Origin: an uncultured Gammaproteobacteria bacterium
GTDB taxonomy: Bacteria > Pseudomonadota > Gammaproteobacteria > Steroidobacterales > Woeseiaceae
DNA length: 64,000 nt
Assembly: GCA_937899415.1 (NCBI GenBank)
Contig: CALBPI010000068.1
Span: 1-64,000, forward strand
Reading direction: 5' to 3'
Shown: positions 45,854 through 55,111 of the stretch, piece by piece
Layout of the letters: every line of letters begins with the position of its first letter
How positions within the stretch are numbered: position 1 is the first letter of the stretch
Notes under the pieces: generated by a model
Seen by the model: only the letters and a program-made list of their open reading frames with translations
What the model was told of the DNA's origin: nothing
Databases searched by the model: none
Position numbers and translations under genes: made by a program

Positions 45854-46287
45854 CGCCCAAGCAACAACGCATGCTGTCCGTTGGCATGCTACTCGTGGGT
45901 CTCATCGTCGTGTCTGCGCTGAGCATTGGTGCGCTGCGCGAGAATACGGGCTTCTACCTGGAGCTTGATGAAGTGGCTGCAGGCGAGTTCCCGACAGACC
46001 GGCGATTTCGTGTCGGCGGTCTGGTCGCGGAGGGCAGCCTCAACCGCGAGCCTGGCAGCCTCGAGCTTCAGTTCACGCTGACCGATACGGCGAATACGCT
46101 GCTCGTGTCCTACACGGGTGTGTTGCCGGACCTGTTTCGTGATGGGCAAGGCATCATTGCCCATGGCCGCATGGGCCCGGACGGCATCTTTGTCGCCGAC
46201 GAAGTGCTCGCCAAGCACGACGAGAACTACATGCCGCCCGAGGTGGCCGACTCGCTCGAGAAACAGGGCTACCAGGCGGCGGAGTAA
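45850..46287 (+). CDS. ccmE: cytochrome c maturation heme chaperone CcmE
   Basis: A 145-residue membrane-anchored periplasmic chaperone that binds heme covalently through a histidine. The anchor is about residues 9-28, followed by an OB-fold domain, and the heme-binding motif LAKHDENYMP supplies His123 and Tyr127. The GTG start at 45850 overlaps the ccmD stop; the longer upstream reading frame is the shadow of ccmD. ccmF starts three bases after it. Confidence 0.95.
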   Translation: MTPKQQRMLSVGMLLVGLIVVSALSIGALRENTGFYLELDEVAAGEFPTDRRFRVGGLVAEGSLNREPGSLELQFTLTDTANTLLVSYTGVLPDLFRDGQGIIAHGRMGPDGIFVADEVLAKHDENYMPPEVADSLEKQGYQAAE

Positions 46288-46290
46288 CTC

Positions 46291-48270
46291 ATGATCGCCG
46301 AACTCGGGCAGATCGCCCTGATCATCGCACTCATCCTTGCTGTGCTGCAGGGCGTGTTGCCGCTCATTGGCGCGCAGCGCAACGACGCCGCCCTCATGGC
46401 CTTCGCGCGGCCCGCCGCGGTAGCGCAATTTGGCTTCATCGCCATCGCTTTCGGCATCCTCGTCAATGCGTTCGTACTCAACGATTTCTCGTTGACCTAT
46501 GTCGCCAACAACTCCAACAGTGAGCTGCCGACGATGTACCGCGTCGCCGCCGTGTGGGGAGCCCACGAGGGCTCCATGCTGTTGTGGGTGCTTATCCTGG
46601 CGACCTGGACGCTGGCCGTCGCCTGGCGCTCGCGCTCGCTGCCCGAGGACATGGTCGCGCGCGTGCTGGGCGTACTCGGGCTCATCAGTGTTGGCACGCT
46701 GGCCTTCATCCTCTTCACGTCGAACCCGTTCTGGCGCTTGCAACCCGCGGCGCTCGACGGCGCCGATCTGAACCCGCTGTTGCAGGACCCAGCGCTCGTG
46801 ATCCACCCGCCCATGCTTTACGTGGGCTACGTCGGTTTGTCGGTCGCGTTCGCGTTTGCCATTGCGGCCATGTTGTCAGGCCGGCTCGACCGGCAGTGGG
46901 CGCGCTGGACGCGGCCCTGGACCACGGCGGCCTGGGTGTTTCTGACGCTTGGCATCGCGCTCGGCAGCTGGTGGGCGTACTACGAGCTCGGCTGGGGCGG
47001 CTGGTGGTTCTGGGACCCGGTCGAGAATGCCTCGTTTATGCCCTGGCTCGCGGCCACGGCACTGTTCCATTCGCTGGCCGTGACCGAAACGCGCGGGCTG
47101 TTCAAGAGCTGGACGCTGCTGCTCGCCATCATGGCGTTCTCTCTGAGCCTGCTGGGTACCTTCCTCGTGCGCTCGGGCATTCTTGTCTCCGTGCACGCGT
47201 TTGCGAGTGACCCTGCACGCGGCTACTTCATTCTGGCGTTCCTGTTCGTGGTGATCGGTGTCGCGCTGGCGTTGTACGCCTGGCGCGCACCCGGGCTCGA
47301 CACGGCGGGTGGTTTTCAGGCCAGCTCGCGCGAGACCTTCCTGCTCGTGAACAACGTGTTGCTCGTGGTCGCCGCGGCGCTCATTCTGATCGGCACGCTG
47401 TACCCACTATTCGTCGATTATTTCGCCAACGCCAAGGTGTCCGTTGGTGCACCCGTCTTCGAACTCGCATTCGTGATTCCCATGTTGCCGCTTGTCGTGC
47501 TCATGGGTGTGGGCATGCACGCGACCTGGCGCACGGGCAACCTGCGCGAGACGCTGGTGCGCTTCAAGTGGCACATTGGTGCTGCGCTCGCGATCGGCAT
47601 CGCGTTGCCCGTGCTGGGATTCGGTGCACCCGGGCCGCTTACGGTCGTCGGCACGACGGCAGCCGTCTGGCTCATTCTCGCGTCGCTGGCCGAACCCGTG
47701 CAGGCCCTCACGGGCAAGAAGCGCGTGTCGGCCGCCCGCATGGGCATGCACGTCGCGCACCTCGGTGTGGGCGTGTTCACGCTGGGTGTCGCCATCGTCA
47801 CCTCGTATGGCATTGAGGCCGATCGCTCGATCCGTCCCGGCGAAACGGTGGCCGTTGCCGGTCATGAATTCACGTTAAACCGTTTCGATGCCGTTACGGG
47901 CCCGAACTACGATGCCATCCGTGGCACGGTCGCTGTGACACGCGAAGGCGATGCGGTGGCAACGCTTGCGCCAGAGAAGCGACGTTACCGCCAGCAGCAG
48001 AGCCCCATGACCGAGGCTGGCATTGACGCCTCTCTCGGCCGTGATCTCTTTGTGGCACTCGGTGATCCGCTCGGTGATAACGCCTGGTCGGTACGTATTC
48101 AGTACAAGCCCATGATCCGGTTGATCTGGCTCGGTTGCATCATCATGGCGCTGGGCGGTCTGGTCGCCATGTCAGACCGTCGCTATCGCGTACGCGAATC
48201 GGCGACGGCCAAAGCGGGCGCTCGCGACGCGGCAGCTGCTGCGACGGCGCCGGCGCAGGAAGCAGGCTGA
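46291..48270 (+). CDS. ccmF: heme lyase subunit CcmF
   Basis: A 659-residue inner-membrane protein of the holocytochrome c synthetase CcmFH. It has about fifteen membrane segments; the periplasmic WWD heme motif is WGGWWFWDPVENASFMPW (about residues 232-249). A large C-terminal periplasmic region (VAGHEFTLNRFDAVTGPNYD) precedes the last helix. Length and order match E. coli CcmF (647). Confidence 0.97.
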   Translation: MIAELGQIALIIALILAVLQGVLPLIGAQRNDAALMAFARPAAVAQFGFIAIAFGILVNAFVLNDFSLTYVANNSNSELPTMYRVAAVWGAHEGSMLLWVLILATWTLAVAWRSRSLPEDMVARVLGVLGLISVGTLAFILFTSNPFWRLQPAALDGADLNPLLQDPALVIHPPMLYVGYVGLSVAFAFAIAAMLSGRLDRQWARWTRPWTTAAWVFLTLGIALGSWWAYYELGWGGWWFWDPVENASFMPWLAATALFHSLAVTETRGLFKSWTLLLAIMAFSLSLLGTFLVRSGILVSVHAFASDPARGYFILAFLFVVIGVALALYAWRAPGLDTAGGFQASSRETFLLVNNVLLVVAAALILIGTLYPLFVDYFANAKVSVGAPVFELAFVIPMLPLVVLMGVGMHATWRTGNLRETLVRFKWHIGAALAIGIALPVLGFGAPGPLTVVGTTAAVWLILASLAEPVQALTGKKRVSAARMGMHVAHLGVGVFTLGVAIVTSYGIEADRSIRPGETVAVAGHEFTLNRFDAVTGPNYDAIRGTVAVTREGDAVATLAPEKRRYRQQQSPMTEAGIDASLGRDLFVALGDPLGDNAWSVRIQYKPMIRLIWLGCIIMALGGLVAMSDRRYRVRESATAKAGARDAAAAATAPAQEAG

Positions 48271-48271
48271 C

Positions 48272-48805
48272 ATGCGATTCGCGTTACCGCTGGCCGTGTT
48301 CATCGCGCTGGGCGCGCTGTTCGCGTTTAGTCTCACGCGCGACCCGACGCTGATCCCGTCGCCATTGCTCGATCAACCGCTACCAAGCTTCTCGCTGCCG
48401 GATCTTGCTGACCCTGAAGTAAACGTGACGGAGGCCGCACTCGCCGGAAATCCCGCGTTGCTCAACATTTGGGGCAGCTGGTGCGCGCAGTGTGGTACAG
48501 AACACGCATTTCTCATGGAGCTGGCCCGCAACGGTGTGCCGATCGTCGGTCTGAACTGGAATGACGAACAAGACTCGGCCCGTGCCTGGCTTGAGCGCCT
48601 GGGTGACCCTTACGTCGTGACCGCTGTCGACGTGGAAGGCCGCGTGGCGATCGACCTGGGCGTGTACGGCGCACCCGAGACGTTTCTGGTCGATGGTGGC
48701 GGCACGATCATCTACAAGTACATCGGGCCGCTGACGCCCCAGGTATGGCGTGATGAGTTCATGCCGCGACTGGCCCAGCTCGACTCGGGAGGCGCCGGTG
48801 ATTAG
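48272..48805 (+). CDS. ccmG: thioredoxin-like reductant CcmG/DsbE
   Basis: A 177-residue membrane-anchored periplasmic thioredoxin. The N-terminal anchor is about 1-20; the redox motif is WCAQC with C71 and C74, and the acidic Glu77 that tunes the family follows (GTEH). YGAPETFLVDGGG carries the cis-proline. It keeps the apocytochrome and CcmH cysteines reduced. It overlaps ccmH by eight bases. Confidence 0.94.
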   Translation: MRFALPLAVFIALGALFAFSLTRDPTLIPSPLLDQPLPSFSLPDLADPEVNVTEAALAGNPALLNIWGSWCAQCGTEHAFLMELARNGVPIVGLNWNDEQDSARAWLERLGDPYVVTAVDVEGRVAIDLGVYGAPETFLVDGGGTIIYKYIGPLTPQVWRDEFMPRLAQLDSGGAGD

Positions 48806-49223
48806 TGCGTTGCTTCGCACAGGGCTCGTCGCGTTGTGTGTCCTGTTGTCGACATCGGCAGTCGCCATCGACACAGCGCGTGCTTTTGAGGACGACGCCA
48901 TGCAGGCGCGCTACCAGCGACTCATCGCCGAGGTTCGCTGCCTGACCTGCCAGAACCAGTCCATCAAAGATTCCAACGCGCCGTTGGCGCGCGACCTGCG
49001 TGCTGTCGTGCGTGAGCAGATGGAAGCCGGCGCCACTGACGCCGAGATTTATGCGTTCCTGCAGGCTCGCTACGGCGACTTTGCGTTGTACAAGCCCCCG
49101 TTCTCGGCGAGGACCGCGCTGCTCTGGTTGTCACCCGTGGTGCTCTTGGCCCTGGGTGGCTTTGCCATCGTCCGAGTCGTGCGTCGCCGCGCGAGTATGG
49201 ACATCGGAGTGGATGGGGCCTAA
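48798..49223 (+). CDS. ccmH: cytochrome c-type biogenesis protein CcmH
   Basis: A 141-residue periplasmic protein with a signal peptide (about 1-23), the conserved redox motif VRCLTCQNQSI (C48, C51) and a C-terminal membrane helix (ALLWLSPVVLLALGGFAIV). This is the short CcmH; the TPR part found fused in E. coli CcmH is a separate gene (ccmI) here. The GTG at 48798 inside ccmG is chosen because it leads directly into the signal peptide. Confidence 0.93.
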   Translation: MISALLRTGLVALCVLLSTSAVAIDTARAFEDDAMQARYQRLIAEVRCLTCQNQSIKDSNAPLARDLRAVVREQMEAGATDAEIYAFLQARYGDFALYKPPFSARTALLWLSPVVLLALGGFAIVRVVRRRASMDIGVDGA

Positions 49224-50228
49224 ATGGGCGCGAGCTTCTACGTCCTTGCCGCGGTCATGCTGCTCGCGGGGTTTCTGCTGGCTGGCTGGCCGTTGTTGCG
49301 TGAACGCCGTTTGGGCATCGCAGCGTTGGTGGCCTTGGCCCTTGTCGGCGGTGGTGCCGCGTTGTACCCGATTGCGAGTAACTACCAGCCCCTGAGTGCG
49401 AACTATCTGGCGTTGCTCGACGCACAGGATGAAGCCGGCGTGCGCCGTGCTGCGGCGGCGTTGTCACAGGAGCTGATGTCCCGTCCCGACGACTTCCAGG
49501 GCTGGCGCCTGCTGGGACGTGCAAGGCTCGAGATTAACGAGTATGCAGAGGCCGAGTCCGCACTGCGACAGGCATTGCGTGTGGCGCCCGGGCCCGATCC
49601 CGAGCTGCTGCTGTTGCTCGGGCAGGCGATCAGTTTTGGCGGTACCAACCGCATTTCACCCGAGGCGGCGAGCTTGTTTATCCAGGCCTACCAGATGGCG
49701 CCCAATGTCCCGGGTGCCATGTGGTATGCCGGGCTCGCCCATGCCTCGAGGGGCGAAAATCTCGCCGCTGCTGCGGCCTGGGAGGCGCTGCTTGCGCAAT
49801 CACCGCCGCCCGAAGTGGCGTCGATCCTGCGCGAACAGATCGCGGTGCTGCGGGCGACGGCGCAGCCCGCCTCGGCCGATGCTTCGGCCCTCACTCTGGC
49901 CGTGCGTCTCGGCGATACGCCGCAAGCCGCCTGGCCCGCGGCGGCGCGCCTGTTCGTGTCGGTGCGTGATGCGGACCGTCCAGGACCACCACTCGCTGCC
50001 GCGCAGTACGCCCCCGATGTCTTGCCCGTGACGGTCGCGCTTGGCGACGCGGATGCCATGATCGCAGGTCGCAACATCAGCTCCGCGACGCGCTACGAGA
50101 TCGTCGCGCGCGTGTCGATGAACGGTGATCCCATCGGTGGCTCGGGTGACTGGGTGGGGCGCCTGAGTATCGATCGCGCCGAGGTCGACGGCCCCATCGA
50201 GCTTGTCATTGATACAGTGGCGCCATGA
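49224..50228 (+). CDS. ccmI: cytochrome c biogenesis TPR protein CcmI
   Basis: A 334-residue apocytochrome c chaperone with two N-terminal membrane helices (VLAAVMLLAGFLLAGWPLL and IAALVALALVGGGAALYPIA) and periplasmic TPR repeats (about 90-210), followed by a beta-rich C-terminal domain as in CycH/CcmI. The ATG directly follows the ccmH stop, and the TGA overlaps the start of the thioesterase gene. Confidence 0.9.
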   Translation: MGASFYVLAAVMLLAGFLLAGWPLLRERRLGIAALVALALVGGGAALYPIASNYQPLSANYLALLDAQDEAGVRRAAAALSQELMSRPDDFQGWRLLGRARLEINEYAEAESALRQALRVAPGPDPELLLLLGQAISFGGTNRISPEAASLFIQAYQMAPNVPGAMWYAGLAHASRGENLAAAAAWEALLAQSPPPEVASILREQIAVLRATAQPASADASALTLAVRLGDTPQAAWPAAARLFVSVRDADRPGPPLAAAQYAPDVLPVTVALGDADAMIAGRNISSATRYEIVARVSMNGDPIGGSGDWVGRLSIDRAEVDGPIELVIDTVAP

Positions 50229-50629
50229 CCACGTCGTTCGATATCGACGCCAACAACTGCTTCGCCTGCAGTTCAACCAATCCCATCGGGCTCAATATCC
50301 GTTTCAGCATGGAAGGCGCGCTGTGTGTCGCGAAGTTCACGCCCGGGCCCAATCACGTGGGCTACAACGATGTCGTGCATGGCGGCATCCTGTTTACGGC
50401 GCTCGATGACGTCATGGCGAACTGGCTGTTCCTGCAGGGCCGGCGCGCCTACACGGGCAAAGCCAGCATTCGCTACCGGCGCGAGGGTCGTGTGGGCGAG
50501 ACCCTCAGGCTCGAGGGGGCCTGCGTGCGTGAGCGTCGGCGGCTTGTAGAGCTCACGGGGCGCGCGCTGGTTGCGGAGACAGGCGAAGTCGTTTGCGAGG
50601 CCGAAGGCACATTCATGTTGACCGGCTAA
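50225..50629 (+). CDS. PaaI-like hotdog thioesterase
   Basis: A 134-residue hotdog-fold protein. NNCFACSSTNPIGLNIRFSM at the N terminus and NDVVHGGILFTALDDVMANW (about 47-66) are the PaaI-type thioesterase pattern. The N-terminal CFAC pair is typical of a common subgroup and may not be catalytic. The substrate acyl-CoA is unknown. It overlaps the ccmI stop (ATGA), so it is translated with the ccm operon, although a role in cytochrome maturation is not expected. Confidence 0.85.
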   Translation: MTTSFDIDANNCFACSSTNPIGLNIRFSMEGALCVAKFTPGPNHVGYNDVVHGGILFTALDDVMANWLFLQGRRAYTGKASIRYRREGRVGETLRLEGACVRERRRLVELTGRALVAETGEVVCEAEGTFMLTG

Positions 50630-50667
50630 TGCGCCGGTGCGATGTTGGCGTTCGTCATTCGTGGTGC

Positions 50668-50696
50668 TTGGCATTACTCCAGTTTTTACTTTAAAT
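50668..50696 (+). promoter_or_regulatory. sigma-70 promoter for the amidohydrolase pair
   Basis: TTGGCA (50668-50673) and TTAAAT (50691-50696) with a 17-base spacer in an AT-rich gap. The predicted start near 50703 leaves a short 14-base leader before the ATG at 50717, which lacks a strong ribosome binding site. Confidence 0.55.
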
Positions 50697-50716
50697 AAAT
50701 GGCGTAAACCTTAGAT

Positions 50717-52090
50717 ATGATTAGTATAAATCGATCTGTTTTGGTGCTCGGATTGGCCCTGCTTGTCGGTTGCGGAGGCGACGATGACGCCGACACATCG
50801 AGCGAGGCTTTTGCCAGCACTTACGTTCCAGCGGCCGCTGATCCGGTGCTCATCGAAAACGCGACCGTTTTCACAGGCACGGGTGAGCGGCTGGACGATG
50901 CCGATGTGCTTCTCGTCGACGGTCGCATTGAGCAGGTGGGGCAAGACTTACGCGCCCCCCGCGACGCGACGGTCATCGACGCCACAGGGCGCTTTGTCAC
51001 GCCGGGCATCATCGACGTGCACTCGCACCTGGGCGTGTACGCTTCGCCCGGGGTGCAGGCGCACTCCGATGGCAACGAGGCCACGGGACCGAACACCGCG
51101 GAAGTCTGGGCTGAGCACAGCGTCTGGCCGCAGGACCCCGGTTTCTCTGCGGCGCTGGCGGGTGGCGTCACGACAATGATGATTTTGCCTGGGTCGGCCA
51201 ACCTATTCGGTGGCCGTGCAGTCACCGTCAAGAACGTGTTCGGACGCACCGTCATGGACATGAAATTTCCGGGCGCGCCCTACGGCCTCAAGATTGCCTG
51301 CGGTGAAAACCCCAAGCGGGTCTACGGCAGCCGCGGCCAGGCGCCATCAACCCGGATGGGCAACATCGCCGGATTCCGCAAGGCCTGGATTGAAGCCAGC
51401 GCGTACCGCGACAAGCTCGACGCAGCGGCGCGGGGCGAGGGCGAGGCACCAACGCGCGACCTTCGGCTCGAGACGCTCGCGGGTGCGCTCAATGGCGACA
51501 TCCTCGTGCACAATCACTGCTACCGTGCCGATGAGATGGCCGTCATGCTCGACCTGGGTCGCGAGTTCGGCTTCAAGATCACGGCCTTCCACCATGCAGT
51601 CGAGTCCTACAAGATTGCCGACCTGCTGGCCAAAGCCGACGCCTGCTCGGCGATGTGGGCCGACTGGTGGGGCTTCAAGATGGAGGCCTACGACGGCATC
51701 CGTGAAAACGTCGCCTTCGTTGACGCCGCGGGCGCCTGCGCTATCGTGCATTCCGACTCCGAAATCGGCATCCAGCGGCTTAACCAGGAAACCGCCAAAG
51801 CCGTGGCTGCTGGCCGGCGCGCGGGCCTTGAGATCAGCGACGGGCACGCGATGCGCTGGCTGACGATCAACGCGGCCAAGGCACTCGGCATCGAAGACGA
51901 GACGGGTTCACTCGAGCCCGGCAAGATGGCCGACGTGGTGCTCTGGGACCGCAATCCGCTCAGCGTGTACGCGCGCGCCGAGCAGGTCTGGATTGACGGC
52001 GTGCTCATGTATGACCGTAACGACCCGGGCAAGCAACCGGTCACCGACTTTGCGCTGGGGACTGTGAGCGCGGCGGGAGGTGTGCGGTGA
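50717..52090 (+). CDS. periplasmic amidohydrolase lipoprotein
   Basis: A 457-residue lipoprotein (lipobox LVGC, Cys19) of the amidohydrolase superfamily, imidazolonepropionase-like branch. The metal motif is intact: GIIDVHSHLGVYA (HXH), later NHCYRADEMAVML, ITAFHHAVESY and the catalytic aspartate in IVHSDSEIGIQRL. The C-terminal SLEPGKMADVVLWDRNPLSV closes the beta domain. The substrate may be an imide, peptide or lactam; none can be assigned. It is coupled to a paralogue (GTGA overlap). Confidence 0.82.
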   Translation: MISINRSVLVLGLALLVGCGGDDDADTSSEAFASTYVPAAADPVLIENATVFTGTGERLDDADVLLVDGRIEQVGQDLRAPRDATVIDATGRFVTPGIIDVHSHLGVYASPGVQAHSDGNEATGPNTAEVWAEHSVWPQDPGFSAALAGGVTTMMILPGSANLFGGRAVTVKNVFGRTVMDMKFPGAPYGLKIACGENPKRVYGSRGQAPSTRMGNIAGFRKAWIEASAYRDKLDAAARGEGEAPTRDLRLETLAGALNGDILVHNHCYRADEMAVMLDLGREFGFKITAFHHAVESYKIADLLAKADACSAMWADWWGFKMEAYDGIRENVAFVDAAGACAIVHSDSEIGIQRLNQETAKAVAAGRRAGLEISDGHAMRWLTINAAKALGIEDETGSLEPGKMADVVLWDRNPLSVYARAEQVWIDGVLMYDRNDPGKQPVTDFALGTVSAAGGVR

Positions 52091-53388
52091 GCCGCCGGAT
52101 CGCCATGGCGCTGGCGGCTGCCGCAACGCTTCTGATTGCACCGGTCCAGGCCGACGTCATTGCCATTTCGGGTGGCACCGTGCACACGCTGTCCGACACC
52201 GGCACGATCGAAGACGCCGTGATTCTTATCGAGGACGGCCAGATCACGCGCGTCGGACGGGGGCTTCGTATTCCGGACGCCGCGACTGTCATTGATGCGA
52301 CCGGCAAGGTGGTGACACCCGGTCTGTTCGCCGCACACACGCAGTTGGGTCTCGTGGAGGTCAATGCCGTCAGCGATACCGTCGACGGTCAGCAGCGCGG
52401 CACCGAGTTCGGCGCGGCCTTCGAAGTGGCCGACGCTTACAACCCGGCTTCAACGCTGGTCGCCGTGTCTCGTGTTGAGGGCGTTACGCGCGCGGCCATC
52501 GTGCCGTCGCCGGGCTTCGCCTGGAACGGCACGCCCGGTGGTGTGGTGTCGGGTCAGGCGGCCGTCGTGCACCTGGGCGAGGGCGATGACTTTCTGGTTT
52601 TAAGAAAGGCCGCCGTCGTTGCCCACCTGGGCGCCAACGGGGGCGCGCTGGCGGGTGGCTCCCGCGCGGGTGCGCTATTGGCGCTGACCACCGCGTTCGA
52701 GGACGCCATCGACTACGCCCGGTTCCGGGATGCCTACGACGCGGGTGCACGGCGTGCGTACAGCGTGAGCCGAGCCGATCTCGAGGCGCTGCAGTCGGTC
52801 CTGACGGGGGACACGCCCGTGTATCTGAGCGTGGATCGGGCCAGCGATATTCGCGTGGCCATCGACATGGCCGACCGCTTCGGGCTGAAACTCGTCATCG
52901 TGGGTGGCGCCGAGGCCTGGAAAGTTGCTGACCGCCTGGCCGCGAGCAATACGGCTGTGATCGTCTCACCGCTCAACAACCTGCCGGGCAGTTTCGACAG
53001 CCTTTCGTCGACGCTCGAGAATGCGCGCGCGCTGCAGGAGGCCGGTGTGCGTCTCGCGTTTGGCGATGGTGACACGCACAACGCGCGCAATCTGACCCAA
53101 CTGGCCGGCAACGCCGTCGCCCACGGCTTGCCGTGGATCGACGGCCTGCGCGCGATTACGGCTACACCGGCCGACGTTTTGGGACTGGGCGACAAATTCG
53201 GGCGCCTGGCGCCCGGCATGGTGGCGGACGTGGTCGTTTGGGACGGCGACCCGCTGGAGTTGACGAGCTACCCGGTCGAGGTACTGATCGATGGCGCCGT
53301 CGTCGAAGGCGACAGCAGGCAAACGTTGCTCCGCGATCGTTACCGCGATCTCACGGACGCGCGACCGCCCGCTTACCGCAACCGCTAG
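52087..53388 (+). CDS. exported amidohydrolase paralogue with a degraded metal site
   Basis: A 433-residue exported protein (signal peptide ending about PVQA) of the same superfamily as the preceding gene. The family frame is clear (VVTPGLFAAHTQLGLVEV and RLAPGMVADVVVWDGDPLEL), but the HXH of strand 1 reads AHTQ, the later metal histidines are not present (KLVIVGGAEAWKV where a His is expected), and the catalytic Asp lies in LAFGDGDTHN. It is therefore probably catalytically weak or a regulatory partner of the first subunit. The GTG start overlaps the upstream TGA. Confidence 0.78.
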   Translation: MSRRIAMALAAAATLLIAPVQADVIAISGGTVHTLSDTGTIEDAVILIEDGQITRVGRGLRIPDAATVIDATGKVVTPGLFAAHTQLGLVEVNAVSDTVDGQQRGTEFGAAFEVADAYNPASTLVAVSRVEGVTRAAIVPSPGFAWNGTPGGVVSGQAAVVHLGEGDDFLVLRKAAVVAHLGANGGALAGGSRAGALLALTTAFEDAIDYARFRDAYDAGARRAYSVSRADLEALQSVLTGDTPVYLSVDRASDIRVAIDMADRFGLKLVIVGGAEAWKVADRLAASNTAVIVSPLNNLPGSFDSLSSTLENARALQEAGVRLAFGDGDTHNARNLTQLAGNAVAHGLPWIDGLRAITATPADVLGLGDKFGRLAPGMVADVVVWDGDPLELTSYPVEVLIDGAVVEGDSRQTLLRDRYRDLTDARPPAYRNR

Positions 53389-55111
53389 CACCTTCAATTA
53401 CGGCATACGCCTCGCTGCGACACTGTTCCTGTCGCTGGCGGGCATCACCGCGCGCGCGGATGGGCTGGTGATCGAAGGCGTCGAGGGTGCACTGGCCGAT
53501 AACGTTCGGGCCTACGTCGCTCTGGACAGCCAGCCTTGCGATGCACCGGAGTGGCAAATGCGGCGTCGATTCTCCGACGCGAATGCGCTCGCGCGAGACG
53601 CGCTGGCGGCCTTTGGCCACTACGCACCCGAGATCGATTCCAGCATCCGCTTCGGTGATGCGTGCTGGGACGCCACGCTGAGCATTACACCCGGGCCGCA
53701 AGTTCGTTACGAGCGGTTCGAGGTGAGGGTCGCGGGCGCTGCCGCGGATGATGCCCAGGTGAATGCGGTGGTGAAGGCGCGGCCCGAGGCGGGTGACACG
53801 CTGCACCACGGTCGCTATGAGGCTTACAAGAACCGGCTAGGCCAGGTGCTCGCGGCGCGTGGCTACGCCGAGTGGCGATTTGATGCTGCGGGGGTTGATG
53901 TTGATGTCGCGCGCGGACGGGCGGTGGGCGAGATTGCGATCGCGAGCGGCCCGCGGTATCGCTATGGCGAGATTCGCATTGAACAGGAGGCGTTCGAGCC
54001 GGGGCTTATCGAACGCTTTATCGACATTGAGCCCGGGCAACCGTTTTCACGGTCCGAACTCATTCGGCTTCAGGGTGACCTCACCTCGAGCGCCTTGTTT
54101 GACCAGGTGACCGTTGCGCCCGATTACGACGCCATGGCCGCGCAGGAGATTCCCGTCACGATTCGCCTCGTGCCTGGCGAGCGCATTGGCTACTTCGTCG
54201 GGGTTGGTGTATCGACGGACCGCGGCCCGCGGTTGTCGGGCGGCTACCGCAACCGTCGCGTCAATTCACGCGGGCACCAGTTCACGGCTGAGGCCGAGGC
54301 GTCGCCCGTACTGTCGCGGCTCGAGGCGCGTTACCGGCAGCCGCTCAAAGATCCCCGGGTCGAGTGGCAGAGTTATCAGTTGCGCCTTGCCGACGAAGAA
54401 ACGGATACCTCCGAAAGCACGACGGCCGAGCTTGGCGTCGAGCGTATTCGCAGCCTGGCCAATCGTTGGGTGTTGACTTACGGGCTGCAGCTCAGTCGCT
54501 CGGACTTCATTGTCGGCACCGTCGAAGACACGACAACACTTGTGATGCCTGTGGCAGGTCTGACGCGTCGCGTTGCCGACAGCGATACGAACCCGCGCTG
54601 GGGCACGAGCCTTGAAATGCGTTTGCGCGGCGCGGGCACGGCGGTCGGTTCGTCAACGGACTTTCTTCAGGTGTATGCGCGCTACCGGCAACTGATTCCG
54701 ATTGGCGAGCGCGGCAGGCTCGCCTTCCGCGGTGAACTGGGCACGACCTGGCGCAACGACTTCGAAGAGCTGCCGCCGCAAGTGCGGTTCTTTGCGGGTG
54801 GCGATACCAGCGTGCGCGGCTACGCGTATGAATCGCTGGGCCCAGTTGACGTTGAGGGTAATGTCATCGGTGGCGCGAGCCTGGTGACTGCCAGCCTTGA
54901 GTACGAGTACGCGTTGCGCGGGCGCTGGGGCGTCGCTGTGTTTGCCGACACGGGCAATGCGTTCAACGACCGCGACGTCGATGAACGTACGGGTGTCGGT
55001 TTTGGCGTCGTTTGGCGGTCACCCGTAGGCCCCTTGCGTGCCTATCTCGCGCACCCGCTCGATGACGATCAGACGGTGCGACTGCACGTGACTTTTGGTG
55101 CCGACCTGTGA
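53291..55111 (+). CDS. tamA: outer-membrane translocation subunit TamA
   Basis: TamA is a BamA-like outer-membrane barrel that works with TamB. The protein has a signal-like hydrophobic core (IRLAATLFLSLAGITARA), three POTRA units (about 60-270, including RYGEIRIEQEAFEPGLIERF and PGQPFSRSELIRLQGDL), and a 16-stranded barrel, with the RGY-type motif VRFFAGGDTSVRGYAYESLG and the terminal RLHVTFGADL. The only in-frame ATG/GTG/TTG before the signal core is the ATG at 53291, which overlaps the amidohydrolase by 98 bases and leaves a long N-region; the true start may be a rarer codon nearer 53400. Coupled to tamB by GTGA. Confidence 0.88.
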   Translation: MAPSSKATAGKRCSAIVTAISRTRDRPLTATASTFNYGIRLAATLFLSLAGITARADGLVIEGVEGALADNVRAYVALDSQPCDAPEWQMRRRFSDANALARDALAAFGHYAPEIDSSIRFGDACWDATLSITPGPQVRYERFEVRVAGAAADDAQVNAVVKARPEAGDTLHHGRYEAYKNRLGQVLAARGYAEWRFDAAGVDVDVARGRAVGEIAIASGPRYRYGEIRIEQEAFEPGLIERFIDIEPGQPFSRSELIRLQGDLTSSALFDQVTVAPDYDAMAAQEIPVTIRLVPGERIGYFVGVGVSTDRGPRLSGGYRNRRVNSRGHQFTAEAEASPVLSRLEARYRQPLKDPRVEWQSYQLRLADEETDTSESTTAELGVERIRSLANRWVLTYGLQLSRSDFIVGTVEDTTTLVMPVAGLTRRVADSDTNPRWGTSLEMRLRGAGTAVGSSTDFLQVYARYRQLIPIGERGRLAFRGELGTTWRNDFEELPPQVRFFAGGDTSVRGYAYESLGPVDVEGNVIGGASLVTASLEYEYALRGRWGVAVFADTGNAFNDRDVDERTGVGFGVVWRSPVGPLRAYLAHPLDDDQTVRLHVTFGADL

